Of a DNA stretch of 64,000 nucleotides, positions 19,482 to 28,556 are shown in pieces; the stretch's first letter is position 1, and each line of letters starts with the position of its first letter. This DNA is from Psychrobacter pacificensis (lineage in GTDB: Bacteria; Pseudomonadota; Gammaproteobacteria; Pseudomonadales; Moraxellaceae): the NCBI RefSeq assembly GCF_900101915.1, contig NZ_FNAL01000003.1, forward strand, positions 91,457-155,456. Reading direction: 5' to 3'. The notes below the pieces were generated by a model. The model saw nothing but the letters and a program-made list of their open reading frames with translations, was not told the origin of the DNA and searched no databases. Made by a program: the position numbers and the translations under genes.

Positions 19482-20855
19482 TTAATTAGCGGTGGTAGCA
19501 GTGTCCTGCTCAGAAGTGTCATCAGCTACCGTTTTCGCAGCTTGCTGTGGTGTTTTGGCGGTAGGCGTTGCAGGTGCACCATTAGCGTTTTCTAACGGCT
19601 TGACCACGACCTCCTGCTCAGGCTTAACTTTAGAGCCGCCTATAACCACTAGCTTATCGCCACTACTTAAGCCATCGGTGACCACCCATTGACCATCATA
19701 AGTACCATTAATGGTAACAGGACGGACTTGGATTTTATTATTTTCATCAACGATGTAGACTTGTGAATCGCCTTTAGGCGTACGCATTACAGCGCTTTGC
19801 GGCACTAAGGCTGCATTAGGAATGACGCTTTGAGTCAGACGCGCTGAGACATACATACCTGGCAGTAGCACGTTATTAGGATTTGGGAAAATAGCTCGTA
19901 GAGTCACCGCGCCAGTAGATTGATCGACTTTAGCTTCAGACAGCGCAAGCTTGCCACGCACTGGATACACTGAGCCATCTTCTAGCACCAACTCAACTGA
20001 GTTCATGCCTGGCTGAGCTGAACCGTCTGCTATTTGCTGACGAAGCTGCAATAGCTCAGATGACGACTGACTGATATCGACATAGATAGGGTCTAAGCGC
20101 GAAATCGTCACTAAAGGCTCAGATTGACTGGCGTTAACTAAGGTTCCTGCAGTAACGCTTGAGCGGTCACTACGACCAGTCAACGGTGCACGGACGATAG
20201 TACGATTGAGATCCAAAGCGCTAGCATCTAAGTTTGATTGCGCGGTTTTAATCCCAGCCTCAGCGCTTCTAATGCTCGCTTCAGTTTGTCCGACTGCAGC
20301 GCGAGCACTCTCTAGAGCCGCTTGCGCTGTACGTACCTGAGTTTGCGCTTGGTCATATTGCTGCTTGGAGATAGCGTCAATCTCAACCAAGCCTTTTAGA
20401 CGCTGAAAGTCATTTATCGCTTGTGCTAATGAGGCTTGGCGACTGGCTAACTCTGCTTTAGCATTGGCATTATTGGCGATAGCGGTTTGGCGATTAGCCT
20501 GTGCTTGCGCGACCGCCGCTTGACCACTAGCGACCGAGGTCGTGTAGTTGTCAGTATTGATACGATAAAGCGGCTGGCCTTTTTTGACGTTACTGCCTTC
20601 ACGGAACAGTACTTCGTCAATTACGCCGCTGACTTGAGGGCGTACATCAGCCGTCTGATAAGCGGCAGTACGACCAGAGAAAGTCTGAACTTGAGGCACA
20701 GTATCGAAGCTGACAGTTTGGACGTTGACGACAGCGGGCGGCATCTGCTGCTGAGCGTTTTCACCCGCAGCGGCGTCTTCTTTATTGTCACAGCCGACCA
20801 GTACTGTAGCCGATAGTACAGATGCTATTACAAGCGCAAGATAAGAATGCTTCAT
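19482..20855 (-). CDS. RND efflux periplasmic adaptor lipoprotein (AdeI/MexA/AcrA-like)
   Basis: This membrane-fusion protein links the permease to the outer-membrane channel. From the ATG at 20855, which has GAGG seven bases upstream, it has 457 residues. The frame runs 22 codons further upstream, but that stretch would hide the signal peptide. The signal peptide ends at the lipobox VLVGC near residue 22. A lipoyl domain (VLFREGSNVKKGQPLYRI), an alpha-hairpin rich in Ala and Gln, and a beta-barrel (LVPQSAVMRTPKG) follow in order. The C-terminal 40 residues are a low-complexity Ala/Thr/Pro tail. It is first in the operon; no tetR- or marR-like repressor gene lies next to it. Confidence 0.94.
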   Translation of the reverse strand: MKHSYLALVIASVLSATVLVGCDNKEDAAAGENAQQQMPPAVVNVQTVSFDTVPQVQTFSGRTAAYQTADVRPQVSGVIDEVLFREGSNVKKGQPLYRINTDNYTTSVASGQAAVAQAQANRQTAIANNANAKAELASRQASLAQAINDFQRLKGLVEIDAISKQQYDQAQTQVRTAQAALESARAAVGQTEASIRSAEAGIKTAQSNLDASALDLNRTIVRAPLTGRSDRSSVTAGTLVNASQSEPLVTISRLDPIYVDISQSSSELLQLRQQIADGSAQPGMNSVELVLEDGSVYPVRGKLALSEAKVDQSTGAVTLRAIFPNPNNVLLPGMYVSARLTQSVIPNAALVPQSAVMRTPKGDSQVYIVDENNKIQVRPVTINGTYDGQWVVTDGLSSGDKLVVIGGSKVKPEQEVVVKPLENANGAPATPTAKTPQQAAKTVADDTSEQDTATTAN

Positions 20856-21246
20856 CAAGGTCCTCGGTAGAGTAGTAAAATATAGAATAAATGGTATAGA
20901 GGTAGAGCGTATCATAATCAAAAAATAGCTTATTTTTCGAAGAGCAATAAGAAACTTTATAGAAGTTTATAGCCAAAAAATAAGAAGCTATTGATAAAAT
21001 TGATAAATAGGGCAGTACCGCTAGCTAATTATAGGACGTCAAGTAAATTTAAGGCGTTATTATAAACTATAGGGTTTACCCCGCAGTCAAGTGATTCACG
21101 ATAGAAAAGCTGACAAAAACTGACCGCACTGTGCTCGCTGAGTAAATAAAATCCCGCCATAGTAACCGCTACACCAACCAGCAGCTAATAAGAAGACATA
21201 CAACCCGCTATGCAAATTTATTGTAATTTTTTGTTATAATTGTAAA
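20856..21246. other. Gap upstream of the efflux operon; no gene seen
   Basis: No convincing coding sequence is present on either strand. A TATAAT on the minus strand (21033-21028) could be the -10 box of the efflux operon, leaving a leader of about 165 nt, but no good -35 box goes with it. Another TATAAT on the plus strand (21235-21240) points towards the possible small RNA described next. Confidence 0.4.
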
Positions 21247-21495
21247 GCCATAGTGTTATTGAGGTTTAAAATCGCCAAAAATCTGCTTTGTCAACAAATT
21301 GACTAATTTATCAACCCCTAATTATGACCTTTAAAATATAGCGACTTAGACCAGTCAGTAACCTCTAATGAGCGTGGTCAATCAGCATTTAACCATTAAA
21401 AAATCCTGGCACAATTATAGTGCCGTCAGGATTTATGAAACTTAAAGAAAGGTAACTATTTGCTGACACACCCGTTTTAAGAGGGTGTCTTTTTA
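21247..21495 (+). ncRNA. Possible structured small RNA with intrinsic terminator (unassigned)
   Basis: A plus-strand unit of about 250 nt can be drawn between a TATAAT box (21235-21240) and a terminator: stem ACACCC/GGGTGT, 21468-21488, followed by CTTTTT. Inside it are a hairpin GTCAA-CAAA-TTGAC near 21289-21302, a long-range pairing of GAGGTT (near 21260) with AACCTC (near 21360), and a strong hairpin AAATCCTGGCAC/GTGC-CGT-CAGGATTT (21401-21434). No start codon with a good ribosome site and a usable frame is seen. It is not 6S, tmRNA, RNase P or SRP RNA by eye. It could instead be remnants or a leader; the terminator itself is the firmest part. Confidence 0.3.
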
Positions 21496-21602
21496 GAGAC
21501 TGTTGCTTTTGATCAATGAATATTTATGGCTCGGTTGCTCAAAAACGCTGCTAAAAAATGAGCCGTCTCAATTAGCTAATAACACAGACGATTCATATGT
21601 CA

Positions 21603-22628
21603 TTATACCAATCGTGCGCTAGCGAGCTCAGTCAGCTGGTACAGACCTTGACGATAACGGTTGTCAGGCAGTGTGCCTAGTGCTTGCTGGGCCAATCTGG
21701 TCTCTTCTAGTGCACGCTGTTTACAGTAATCTAATGCGCCGGAGCTGCGGACGAGCTCGATAAGCTGCTCAGCATTCGGTGTTTTTCCCGTTTGTACGGC
21801 GATACGCAGCTGCTCATAACCTTCGTTGTCACTATCTTTGAGTAGTTCGAGTGCTTTGATAGTTGGCAGGGTAGGTTTACCTTCTGCAAGATCGTCGCCT
21901 AGGTTTTTGCCCATTACGTCGCTATCGCCACTATAATCAAGGACATCATCGATAATTTGAAATGCATTACCAAAGTGCTGTCCAAAGTCGCCTAATGCCG
22001 CCATATACTCAGTTTTGTCTTGCAAAATAGCCGCGCCTTGAGTTGCCATCATAAACAGGCGAGAGGTTTTGCCATCGATGATGCGCAAGTAGTCGTCTTC
22101 TGTTGCGGCAGGGTTATGCTGATGTTGTAGCTGCAATACTTCGCCTTCAGCAATATCACAAGTCCCGTCTGAGAATACTTGCAACAATGGCAAGCTCTGA
22201 AAACCAACCAAAAGATTAAAAGCACGGGCTATGAGATAGTCACCGACCAATACGGCAGTGGCATTGTCCCATGTGGCGTTTGCCGTCGGTTTACCGCGGC
22301 GCTGTCCTGATTCATCGATCACATCGTCATGCACTAAGGTGGCAGTATGCAGCATCTCCGTAATGGCGGCTAGGTGCATCGCTTTTTCTGATGGATTGTC
22401 GTCAAACATACGGGCACACAATAGCGTAATCAGCGGGCGCATACGCTTACCACCGGCATTGATTACATGCTGAGAGACGCTCATGACGAGCTGTACTTTT
22501 GAGTTGAGACTACCAAATACTTGCTTGTCCATAATATCAAAATCATTGGCTACAATACTTTGAATATCTGCATAGCTAGGCGTCGATTGAGAGGCAGGCA
22601 CGGTATTATTTAAAGAGGTACTAGTCAT
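21603..22628 (-). CDS. ispB: Octaprenyl diphosphate synthase (polyprenyl synthetase)
   Basis: This enzyme builds the long isoprenoid chain for the ubiquinone side chain from farnesyl and isopentenyl diphosphate. The two Asp-rich motifs are present: LVHDDVIDESGQRRG (first DDxxD, about residues 97-101) and IIDDVLDYSGD (second). Length (341) is near the family norm of about 320, with an N-terminal extension of about 20 residues. It is divergent from rplU-rpmA, the same neighbour relation as in E. coli, which supports ispB over other prenyl synthases. Confidence 0.93.
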   Translation of the reverse strand: MTSTSLNNTVPASQSTPSYADIQSIVANDFDIMDKQVFGSLNSKVQLVMSVSQHVINAGGKRMRPLITLLCARMFDDNPSEKAMHLAAITEMLHTATLVHDDVIDESGQRRGKPTANATWDNATAVLVGDYLIARAFNLLVGFQSLPLLQVFSDGTCDIAEGEVLQLQHQHNPAATEDDYLRIIDGKTSRLFMMATQGAAILQDKTEYMAALGDFGQHFGNAFQIIDDVLDYSGDSDVMGKNLGDDLAEGKPTLPTIKALELLKDSDNEGYEQLRIAVQTGKTPNAEQLIELVRSSGALDYCKQRALEETRLAQQALGTLPDNRYRQGLYQLTELASARLV

Positions 22629-23196
22629 AATAAATAGTCATATTAATAAGAATAAAGAGAGTTGGTATAACCTTGACTTTATCTATCTATAGGTAAGGTA
22701 TGGTTTCGCTTATCATAACATAGCTGCCTTTGAAAATTGTTGGTTAAAGTACACTATAAGGGTAGCTCAGAGGTCGCTTGTGCGCCTATTATCATGCATA
22801 GAAGGCAGGGCAAACTGATGAAAGCGTTCAATAATTTGATGGTAAGAATGTTAACTTATCACGAGGTTTTGTCGTCACATAAATGATAGATAAAAGGCTG
22901 TAAGTAACTGATTGTATAAGTTATAATAGCCCCCGTTAGGCTCAAACCATCATTTATAACCATTGTTATGCTGCTTTTATCAGTATCGTCGTCTACGACG
23001 GTCTAATAATCTGTAACGTATATAACAATGCAGATGATGGTGATTTCGTGTAACCACCTTATAAAAACAAGACGCGCGGCTTGCTTTTATAAGCAAAAAG
23101 CCGTAAAATCTTGCCTTTAATTTTTCCCTGTCGTGTTCGTTATTGAAGCGTAGGTATAATATCTACCACGGCACACGGGTTAAACGGAGTCATACA
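22629..23196 (+). promoter_or_regulatory. Divergent ispB/rplU control region with a hairpin in the rplU leader
   Basis: No gene is seen in this 568-bp gap. TATAAT at 22922-22927 on the plus strand is a good -10 candidate for rplU and would give a leader of about 260 nt. Within that leader a hairpin, CGGCTT-GCTT-TTAT-AAGC-AAA-AAGCCG (23077-23103), lies about 95 bases before the rplU start. Long structured leaders are common in ribosomal-protein operons under feedback control; that this one is regulatory is an inference. Confidence 0.4.
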
Positions 23197-23508
23197 ATGT
23201 ACGCAGTAATTAAAACTGGTGGTAAGCAGCACCGTGTAGTCGTCGATGAATTGCTTAAAGTTGAATTGCTAAAAGCAGAAAAAGGCGAAACAATCAAATT
23301 TGAAGACGTGTTGATGGTTGTTGACGGCGATGACGTCAAAATCGGTCAGCCTGTTGTTGATGGCGCTAGCGTAGAAGTTGAAGTTGTTGAGCATGGTCGC
23401 GGCGAAAAAATCCGTATTATCAAGCACAACCGTCGTAAGCATTATCACAAAGAGCAAGGTCACCGCCAATGGTACACCTTGTTAAAAATCAAAGCCATTA
23501 ATGCCTAA
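23197..23508 (+). CDS. rplU: 50S ribosomal protein L21
   Basis: L21 binds 23S rRNA in the large subunit. From the ATG at 23197 the protein is [14 protein letters not shown] and onwards, 103 residues, exactly the family form, ending with [11 protein letters not shown]. The frame opens 18 codons earlier, but the ATG has ACGGAG at correct distance and marks the conserved N-terminus. It is followed by rpmA after 91 bp, the usual operon. Confidence 0.98.
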   Translation: MYAVIKTGGKQHRVVVDELLKVELLKAEKGETIKFEDVLMVVDGDDVKIGQPVVDGASVEVEVVEHGRGEKIRIIKHNRRKHYHKEQGHRQWYTLLKIKAINA

Positions 23509-23599
23509 TTATCCGTTTAGCAACGTTTGCTAAATAGCGCACTAAATGCTTAAGAGTTGTCGCATAAGCGATAAGTCACATTAACAAGGAGATTTTCTC

Positions 23600-23857
23600 A
23601 TGGCACATAAAAAAGCTGCCGGTTCGAGCCGTAACGGTCGTGATTCAAACCCAAAAATGCTAGGCGTAAAGATCTTTGGTGGCCAAGCTATCACAGCTGG
23701 TAACATCATCGTTCGTCAACGTGGTACAGAATTCCACGCAGGCGAAGGCGTTGGCATGGGTCGTGACCATACTTTATTTGCACTAAATGATGGTGTTGTA
23801 AAGTTTGAGACTAAAGGTAAATTTAACCGTCGTTATGTAACGGTTGAAAACGCATAA
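23600..23857 (+). CDS. rpmA: 50S ribosomal protein L27
   Basis: This 85-residue protein starts [19 protein letters not shown], the standard L27 N-terminus, which reaches the peptidyl-transferase centre; it continues with [21 protein letters not shown] precedes the ATG. It is co-transcribed with rplU and ends in a strong terminator. No cgtA/obg gene follows, although it often does in other bacteria. Confidence 0.98.
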   Translation: MAHKKAAGSSRNGRDSNPKMLGVKIFGGQAITAGNIIVRQRGTEFHAGEGVGMGRDHTLFALNDGVVKFETKGKFNRRYVTVENA

Positions 23858-23910
23858 TTATCTATTTAGGTCATTTTATTCTTTGAATAAAACGATTGGA
23901 TAATTAAAAA

Positions 23911-23945
23911 AGCCCTTACTGCCTTATGGTAGTAGGGGCTTTTTA
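23911..23945 (+). terminator. Intrinsic terminator of rplU-rpmA
   Basis: A 13-bp stem, AGCCCTTACTGCC/GGTAGTAGGGGCT with loop TTAT, is followed by a run of T (23941-23944). An A run on the left may let it work both ways. Confidence 0.88.
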
Positions 23946-24274
23946 CGTTTATAAGACCTTATCAATTAATATTGGCTTTTGTTAGAGATTGGTTTTTGTT
24001 AGCAGTTTGGTCAGCAATTTTATATAGCATAAATACTCGTCACACTTAGCTCACTGGCTCTTTATGAGCACAGTGTTAATAATTTATCATGATAAATGCA
24101 AACTTTTACCGTGTAACTGCATTGGTTACAAGCGTGTATGGCAGCCGTAGTAATGATTGCAAATCATGACTAGGCGCGTAATAAAAAAACTGGCACACTG
24201 TTGCCATTGCTGATCGATACCTGTTTTGCAGTGTTGAGATTGGTATCAACAGAAAAAATTTTAATAAGCTATTC

Positions 24275-24317
24275 TATTTTTAAGCGACTATTTTTAAGCG
24301 ACTATTTTTAAAGCGAT
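24275..24317 (+). repeat. Nearly three tandem copies of a 14-bp unit upstream of lolA
   Basis: TATTTTTAAGCGAC is repeated exactly at 24275-24288 and 24289-24302, followed by a near copy TATTTTTAAAGCGAT (24303-24317). It ends 22 bp before the lolA start, within its promoter or leader. The rest of the 23946-24274 gap shows no gene or other clear feature. Confidence 0.85.
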
Positions 24318-24339
24318 TATGCTTTTTTAGAGAGGATTT

Positions 24340-25026
24340 ATGATGAACTTATCTACGAAAAAATCAACCAAACAGAAGATGATGAGTGGTGCTTTAGCAG
24401 GTGTATTAATGACATCGTTAGGTATCGCAGCGCCAATGATAGCATTGACTCAAACAGCCACAGCAGCTCCTGCTGATAACCTAACAGCTGCTAAACGTTT
24501 GAACAAATTGCTGACCAATACCAAGAGTATGACTGCCAACTTTAGCCAGACAACCAAAGGCGCGAGCAGTGGTACGTTTAAAGGCTCTATGAGTGTCCAA
24601 CGTCCCAATAACTTCCGCTGGGAAACCAAATCGCCCTCAGAGCAATTGATCGTTGCCAATGGCAACTCTATGTGGATCTATGACAAAGATCTAGAGCAAG
24701 CGACTAAACAAAATGTGGATAGCCAAGTAGGCAATACGCCAGCACTGTTATTATCAGGTGATCCAAGTAAGATTGATCAAAACTTTAAAATCACTCAGCC
24801 ATATAGCAATAAGAACTACTATGTGTTGTACCCAAAATCTGATAATGCCAGCTTTAAGAGCCTATCCATGAGCTTTAGCGGCGGTAAACCTGTGATGATG
24901 GTACTAAACGATACGCTAGGTCAAACGACATCTATTAAGTTTAGTAGTATCAAAATGAATCCAAGCATCGGTAGCAGTCAGTTTAAGTTTACTCCACCAA
25001 AAGGTGTTGATGTTATCAATCAATAA
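24340..25026 (+). CDS. lolA: Outer-membrane lipoprotein carrier protein LolA
   Basis: LolA carries lipoproteins across the periplasm from LolCDE to LolB. The 228-residue precursor has a signal peptide (about residues 1-42, ending TATAAPA) with a rather long charged start (STKKSTKQKMM). The mature part shows the family pattern: LLTNTKSMTANFSQTTKG, then GTFKGSMSVQRPNNFRWET, SEQLIVANGNSMWIYDKDLEQ and LLSGDP. GAGGA precedes two adjacent ATG codons; the first is used here. The tandem repeat just upstream may affect its expression. Confidence 0.94.
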   Translation: MMNLSTKKSTKQKMMSGALAGVLMTSLGIAAPMIALTQTATAAPADNLTAAKRLNKLLTNTKSMTANFSQTTKGASSGTFKGSMSVQRPNNFRWETKSPSEQLIVANGNSMWIYDKDLEQATKQNVDSQVGNTPALLLSGDPSKIDQNFKITQPYSNKNYYVLYPKSDNASFKSLSMSFSGGKPVMMVLNDTLGQTTSIKFSSIKMNPSIGSSQFKFTPPKGVDVINQ

Positions 25027-25107
25027 TGGAGCATCATGGTTAATCATTGACCCAAAAATTATTGATCTAAAAACTATTAGCCTAAAAAATATGAGTCACC
25101 TAAAAAA

Positions 25108-25136
25108 GACAGAGCCTATGCGCTCTGTCCTTTTTT
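25108..25136. terminator. Bidirectional terminator between lolA and scpB
   Basis: An 8-bp stem, GACAGAGC/GCTCTGTC, is flanked by A6 on the left and CT6 on the right, so it can terminate lolA rightwards and scpB leftwards. Confidence 0.85.
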
Positions 25137-25231
25137 ATGTATGTGACTATGTACGCATAAAAGTAATTTGAATAAAAATAATCTGAGAGTGGATATGTGG
25201 GTTATCAATAAAAGCGGACGGGTTTGATTCT

Positions 25232-25843
25232 CTAAGATAAGGTTCTGATGGTTTCAAGATCGGGCATTGGTGGTAGCTCATCTAAATGACTCAGCCCAAA
25301 TGCATCCAAAAATTGTGCGGTGGTGTGAAGGAGCGCTGGGCGGCCTAAGGTCTCCTTAAAGCCTTTTTCAATGATCCACCCCTTATCAAATAGCTGGCGT
25401 AGTATATTGCTTGATAACGTCACACCGCGCACTTGCTCGATGTCACTACGTGTCACAGGTTGCTTATACGCAATAACGCTCAAAGTTTCAAGTAAGGCTT
25501 GGCTCAGACGCTCTTGACGCTGCGGAAAAACCTGCTGAATCAAGCCGCTATAATCATCGGAAATTTGCAATCGATAGCCGCTGGCTGTCTCATGTAGGTT
25601 CAGCACACCGGTCTCTAACCGTCGCTCTAGCACCTCTAAGGCTTGCTTTAATTCCTTAGTAGATAATGATAAATGTTTTCTTAACGCGTGAGCTGTCAGC
25701 GGCGCCTCTGATGCATGCAGCAGCACCTCGATGTGCTTGCTCACATCTTCAAGAGAGGTATGATCTTCCTCAATAGAGGCAGTAGCAGCGGCACGTGTAG
25801 GCTTTGCTTCAATAGGCTGTTTTGAGTCGTCAATATCTACCAT
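25232..25843 (-). CDS. scpB: Segregation and condensation protein B
   Basis: ScpB dimerises through winged-helix domains and binds ScpA in the SMC condensin complex. The 203-residue protein shows VEDVSKHIE-like start of the first winged helix, then LSQALLETLSVIAYKQPVTRSDIEQVRG, the most conserved ScpB stretch (about residues 130-157 overall), and ETLGRPALLHTTAQFLDAFGL. A 25-residue low-complexity N-terminal extension precedes the domain. It follows scpA after 66 bp on the same strand. smc itself is not in the window. Confidence 0.93.
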   Translation of the reverse strand: MVDIDDSKQPIEAKPTRAAATASIEEDHTSLEDVSKHIEVLLHASEAPLTAHALRKHLSLSTKELKQALEVLERRLETGVLNLHETASGYRLQISDDYSGLIQQVFPQRQERLSQALLETLSVIAYKQPVTRSDIEQVRGVTLSSNILRQLFDKGWIIEKGFKETLGRPALLHTTAQFLDAFGLSHLDELPPMPDLETIRTLS

Positions 25844-25909
25844 CTAAAATGTGCTCTTGTTTTAATATCATGGGATCAATAGCAGGTTTGGCGGCTAACC
25901 TGATGCTGG

Positions 25910-26749
25910 TTAGGCCAACCACTGTAGTGTTAGTTCTTGGGATTGATTGTTTATATCGGATGGATCGGTATCATATTTCATTAACGTGCTTGCATCATTA
26001 TTGGGTTCTGTATAGACCACACCAACTAATTGCCGCTTAATCAGTTCAAGTACGGCGACAAAGCTCACGACCACGCCTATTTTCCCCTGTGCTTTGTCTA
26101 GTAGCTCATAAAAGGAGCGGGCACCATCAGTACTCAGTTGCCGACTAATGCTAGCGATACGATCAGAAAGCGGCACGATATCAGTTTTGATGGTATGCAT
26201 TTGATAGTCTGGCTGTAGCTGCATTTTAAACAAGCTATCGATCAGCAGAGTAGGCGAGTAGTTGGGCAGCTCAGCATTCATAACGTCTTGACTGGGCATA
26301 CTTACCATGGCTAAGAACACATCACGCTCTAAACGTATCAGATTGTCTAAGCGCTGACTGGCGGCTTTGATTTGTGCGTACTCTTCTAGGCGTTCAATCA
26401 GCTCGGCTTTTGGATCGCGCTCATCGGTAGGCGTGTCAGGGGTAGGCAATAGTAATTCGGTTTTAATAGCAATCAGCGTCGACGCCATCAGCAGATAATC
26501 ACCTGCCAATTCAAAATGCTCAGTATCTAACTCACTGATATAGGCAAGATACTGCTCAGTGATGGGTAGAATCGGCATTTGGGTCAAATCAACGTTGTTC
26601 TTTTTGACCAAATATAATAAAAAATCTAGTGGCCCAGCAAACTGCTCTAGCCAAATCGCAAACGCTTGTGGCGGAACATAAAGATCGTCTGGTAGATGCT
26701 GTACTGGCGTCTGATAGATGCGCAGCGCAGTCGTGTTGGATGTATCCAT
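25910..26749 (-). CDS. scpA: Segregation and condensation protein A
   Basis: ScpA is the kleisin that bridges the SMC heads. From the ATG at 26749 it has 279 residues. FAGPLDFLLYLVKKNNVDLTQMPI is the family N-terminal signature, followed by YLAYISELDTEHFELAGDYLLMAS and IKTELLLP. The C-terminal winged helix, with EKLGVVVSFVALLELIK-like sequence, follows. The frame is open 21 codons further into the upstream methyltransferase gene, but without a sensible start. It lies 5 bp after that gene. Confidence 0.93.
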   Translation of the reverse strand: MDTSNTTALRIYQTPVQHLPDDLYVPPQAFAIWLEQFAGPLDFLLYLVKKNNVDLTQMPILPITEQYLAYISELDTEHFELAGDYLLMASTLIAIKTELLLPTPDTPTDERDPKAELIERLEEYAQIKAASQRLDNLIRLERDVFLAMVSMPSQDVMNAELPNYSPTLLIDSLFKMQLQPDYQMHTIKTDIVPLSDRIASISRQLSTDGARSFYELLDKAQGKIGVVVSFVAVLELIKRQLVGVVYTEPNNDASTLMKYDTDPSDINNQSQELTLQWLA

Positions 26750-26754
26750 AATAC

Positions 26755-27357
26755 TTAATGTTCCTGGCGCACTGCCATAAATAGTCCAGCACCAACATCT
26801 AACGTGTGACAAAGATAACGAGAGTCGTTGGTGAATTCTGCCAAGAACTCGCTCACCTCATCACGATGAGAGATGACATTATCGACAATAAGTACACTAC
26901 CGACGTCCAATGCGTTATGCAGACCTCGGATATAATCGATATAGAATTGCCGCTCTGCATCCAAAAATACCAAGTCAAAGACGTCTTCATTGCTATTGAA
27001 AAAAATAAAGGCGTCTTGTACGATGAGTCGAACAGAGTCAGACAGCCGCGTATTTTGCAGATGCTGGCGAGCAGCTTCACTGCGGCTTTTATCGATGTCT
27101 AACGATATAAAGTCATATTGAGCCTGATGCCGCAGACCATACGCCAGCCACAATGTCGAAAAGCCCGTCGAGGTACCAACCTCTAGTACCTTTTTGGGCT
27201 GTCTGATCGTGGCAATATTGGCCAAAAACTGCGCCGCATCTGGTTCGACATGGCGATGACGAGCCAGCCGATTGGATTGTTCAGAGTCATACGTACTGTC
27301 AGCCTCGTATAAAGACTGACAGTAAGATAAAAAATGGCTTGGATTAAATGTCGGCAT
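26755..27357 (-). CDS. SAM-dependent O-methyltransferase (class I, catechol-OMT-like)
   Basis: This 200-residue protein has a Rossmann-type methyltransferase fold. Motif I is VLEVGTSTGFSTLWLAYGL, acidic motif II is FISLDIDKSR, and DLVFLDAERQFYIDYI holds the metal/catalytic Asp region of the COMT-like family, with VLIVDNVISH after it. The substrate is unknown. It stands between trpS and scpA with gaps of 20 and 5 bp, so it is probably co-expressed with them; the grouping does not reveal its function. Confidence 0.85.
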   Translation of the reverse strand: MPTFNPSHFLSYCQSLYEADSTYDSEQSNRLARHRHVEPDAAQFLANIATIRQPKKVLEVGTSTGFSTLWLAYGLRHQAQYDFISLDIDKSRSEAARQHLQNTRLSDSVRLIVQDAFIFFNSNEDVFDLVFLDAERQFYIDYIRGLHNALDVGSVLIVDNVISHRDEVSEFLAEFTNDSRYLCHTLDVGAGLFMAVRQEH

Positions 27358-27377
27358 TATAAACGATCAGAAGTCAT

Positions 27378-28448
27378 TTATTTAAGCTTCGCTAGTGGGC
27401 GAATACCAATGGCACGGCGGGCTTTATCCAGCTGCTTACGGCTATGACGACGGGCTTTATCTGCGCCCATTTGCAAGATTTCTTCCAGCTCTTTTGGATT
27501 TGCCATCAATTCTTGATAGCGCGCGCGGAAAGGGGCAATCTCGTTATTGATTTGTTGGAACAACTGCTCTTTGGCGTCTCCCCAGCCAATACCTGATTCA
27601 TACTGCGCACGCAAATTAGCAATTTCTTCAGGCGTAGCAAACGCTTTATAAATCTCAAAAATTGCTGACGCGTCAGGATCTTTTGGCTCTTCTGGCAATT
27701 GTGAGTTGGTCACAATACGCATGATGGCCTTACGCATCATTTTTTCAGGATCGGCTTGGCTATTAAACTCGCCAAACAACGGAATCACGTTGTTATAGCT
27801 TTTGCTCATTTTGCGACCATCGAGACCTGTGAGTAGCGGCGTGTTGTCGTCGACCAGGGCCTCAGGCTCAGTGAACAATGGCTTGTAACGATGATTAAAT
27901 GTACCTGCTATATCACGCGCCATTTCAATGTGCTGAATTTGGTCACGGCCAACAGGTACATGCGTGGCATTAAACATCAAAATATCAGCAGCCATCAACA
28001 CAGGGTAGCCAAACAACCCCATGTTAATCCCTTGGTCAGGATCAACGTCTTCTTTTTCCATATTAGCATCGACCGCTGCTTTGTAGGCATGAGCGCGGTT
28101 CATGAGGCCTTTGGCACATGAGGAGCTCAAAATCCATGACAACTCCAAAATCTCAGGCACATCTGACTGACGATAAAAAGTCACGCGCTCAGGATCGAGA
28201 CCACAGGCGAGCCATGTCGCGGCAATGGCTTTGGTTGACTCGTGAATGATCGCAGGATCATGGCAACCAATAATACTGTGATAATCCGCTAAAAAGAAAA
28301 AAGCGTCGCTATCGCTGTTTTGAATAGACTGGATGGCCGGACGAATCGCGCCAACATAGTTACCAAGATGCGGAATACCTGTGGGTTTGATCCCTGTCAA
28401 AATGCGTTTATGTGGGGCTGCTTGTCCAGAACTGTGATTGTCGCTCAT
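27378..28448 (-). CDS. trpS: Tryptophanyl-tRNA synthetase
   Basis: This class I synthetase charges tRNA-Trp. The 356-residue protein has the HIGH-type motif as [12 protein letters not shown] (about residues 29-40) and the KMSKS motif as [26 protein letters not shown] in the middle is also diagnostic. Length is near the long proteobacterial form. It begins the trpS/O-methyltransferase/scpA/scpB series read leftwards. Confidence 0.97.
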   Translation of the reverse strand: MSDNHSSGQAAPHKRILTGIKPTGIPHLGNYVGAIRPAIQSIQNSDSDAFFFLADYHSIIGCHDPAIIHESTKAIAATWLACGLDPERVTFYRQSDVPEILELSWILSSSCAKGLMNRAHAYKAAVDANMEKEDVDPDQGINMGLFGYPVLMAADILMFNATHVPVGRDQIQHIEMARDIAGTFNHRYKPLFTEPEALVDDNTPLLTGLDGRKMSKSYNNVIPLFGEFNSQADPEKMMRKAIMRIVTNSQLPEEPKDPDASAIFEIYKAFATPEEIANLRAQYESGIGWGDAKEQLFQQINNEIAPFRARYQELMANPKELEEILQMGADKARRHSRKQLDKARRAIGIRPLAKLK

Positions 28449-28556
28449 GAAAAATCCGTTGTTTTGTTTGTCAAGTTATTATAATGCGTGATTAAAAGTA
28501 CAAAATAGCAGTTGCAAAGTATAGCAAATTTTATCAGCCCTTTTGAAAATAAAGGC

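Noticed and set aside
21401..21434. Strong hairpin taken alone as a terminator for ispB or the efflux operon
   Set aside because: It has no T run on either strand; it fits better as an internal stem of the possible small RNA.
26750..26812. Longer ScpA starting inside the methyltransferase gene
   Set aside because: The extra 21 residues are the out-of-frame reading of the upstream gene and carry no family features.
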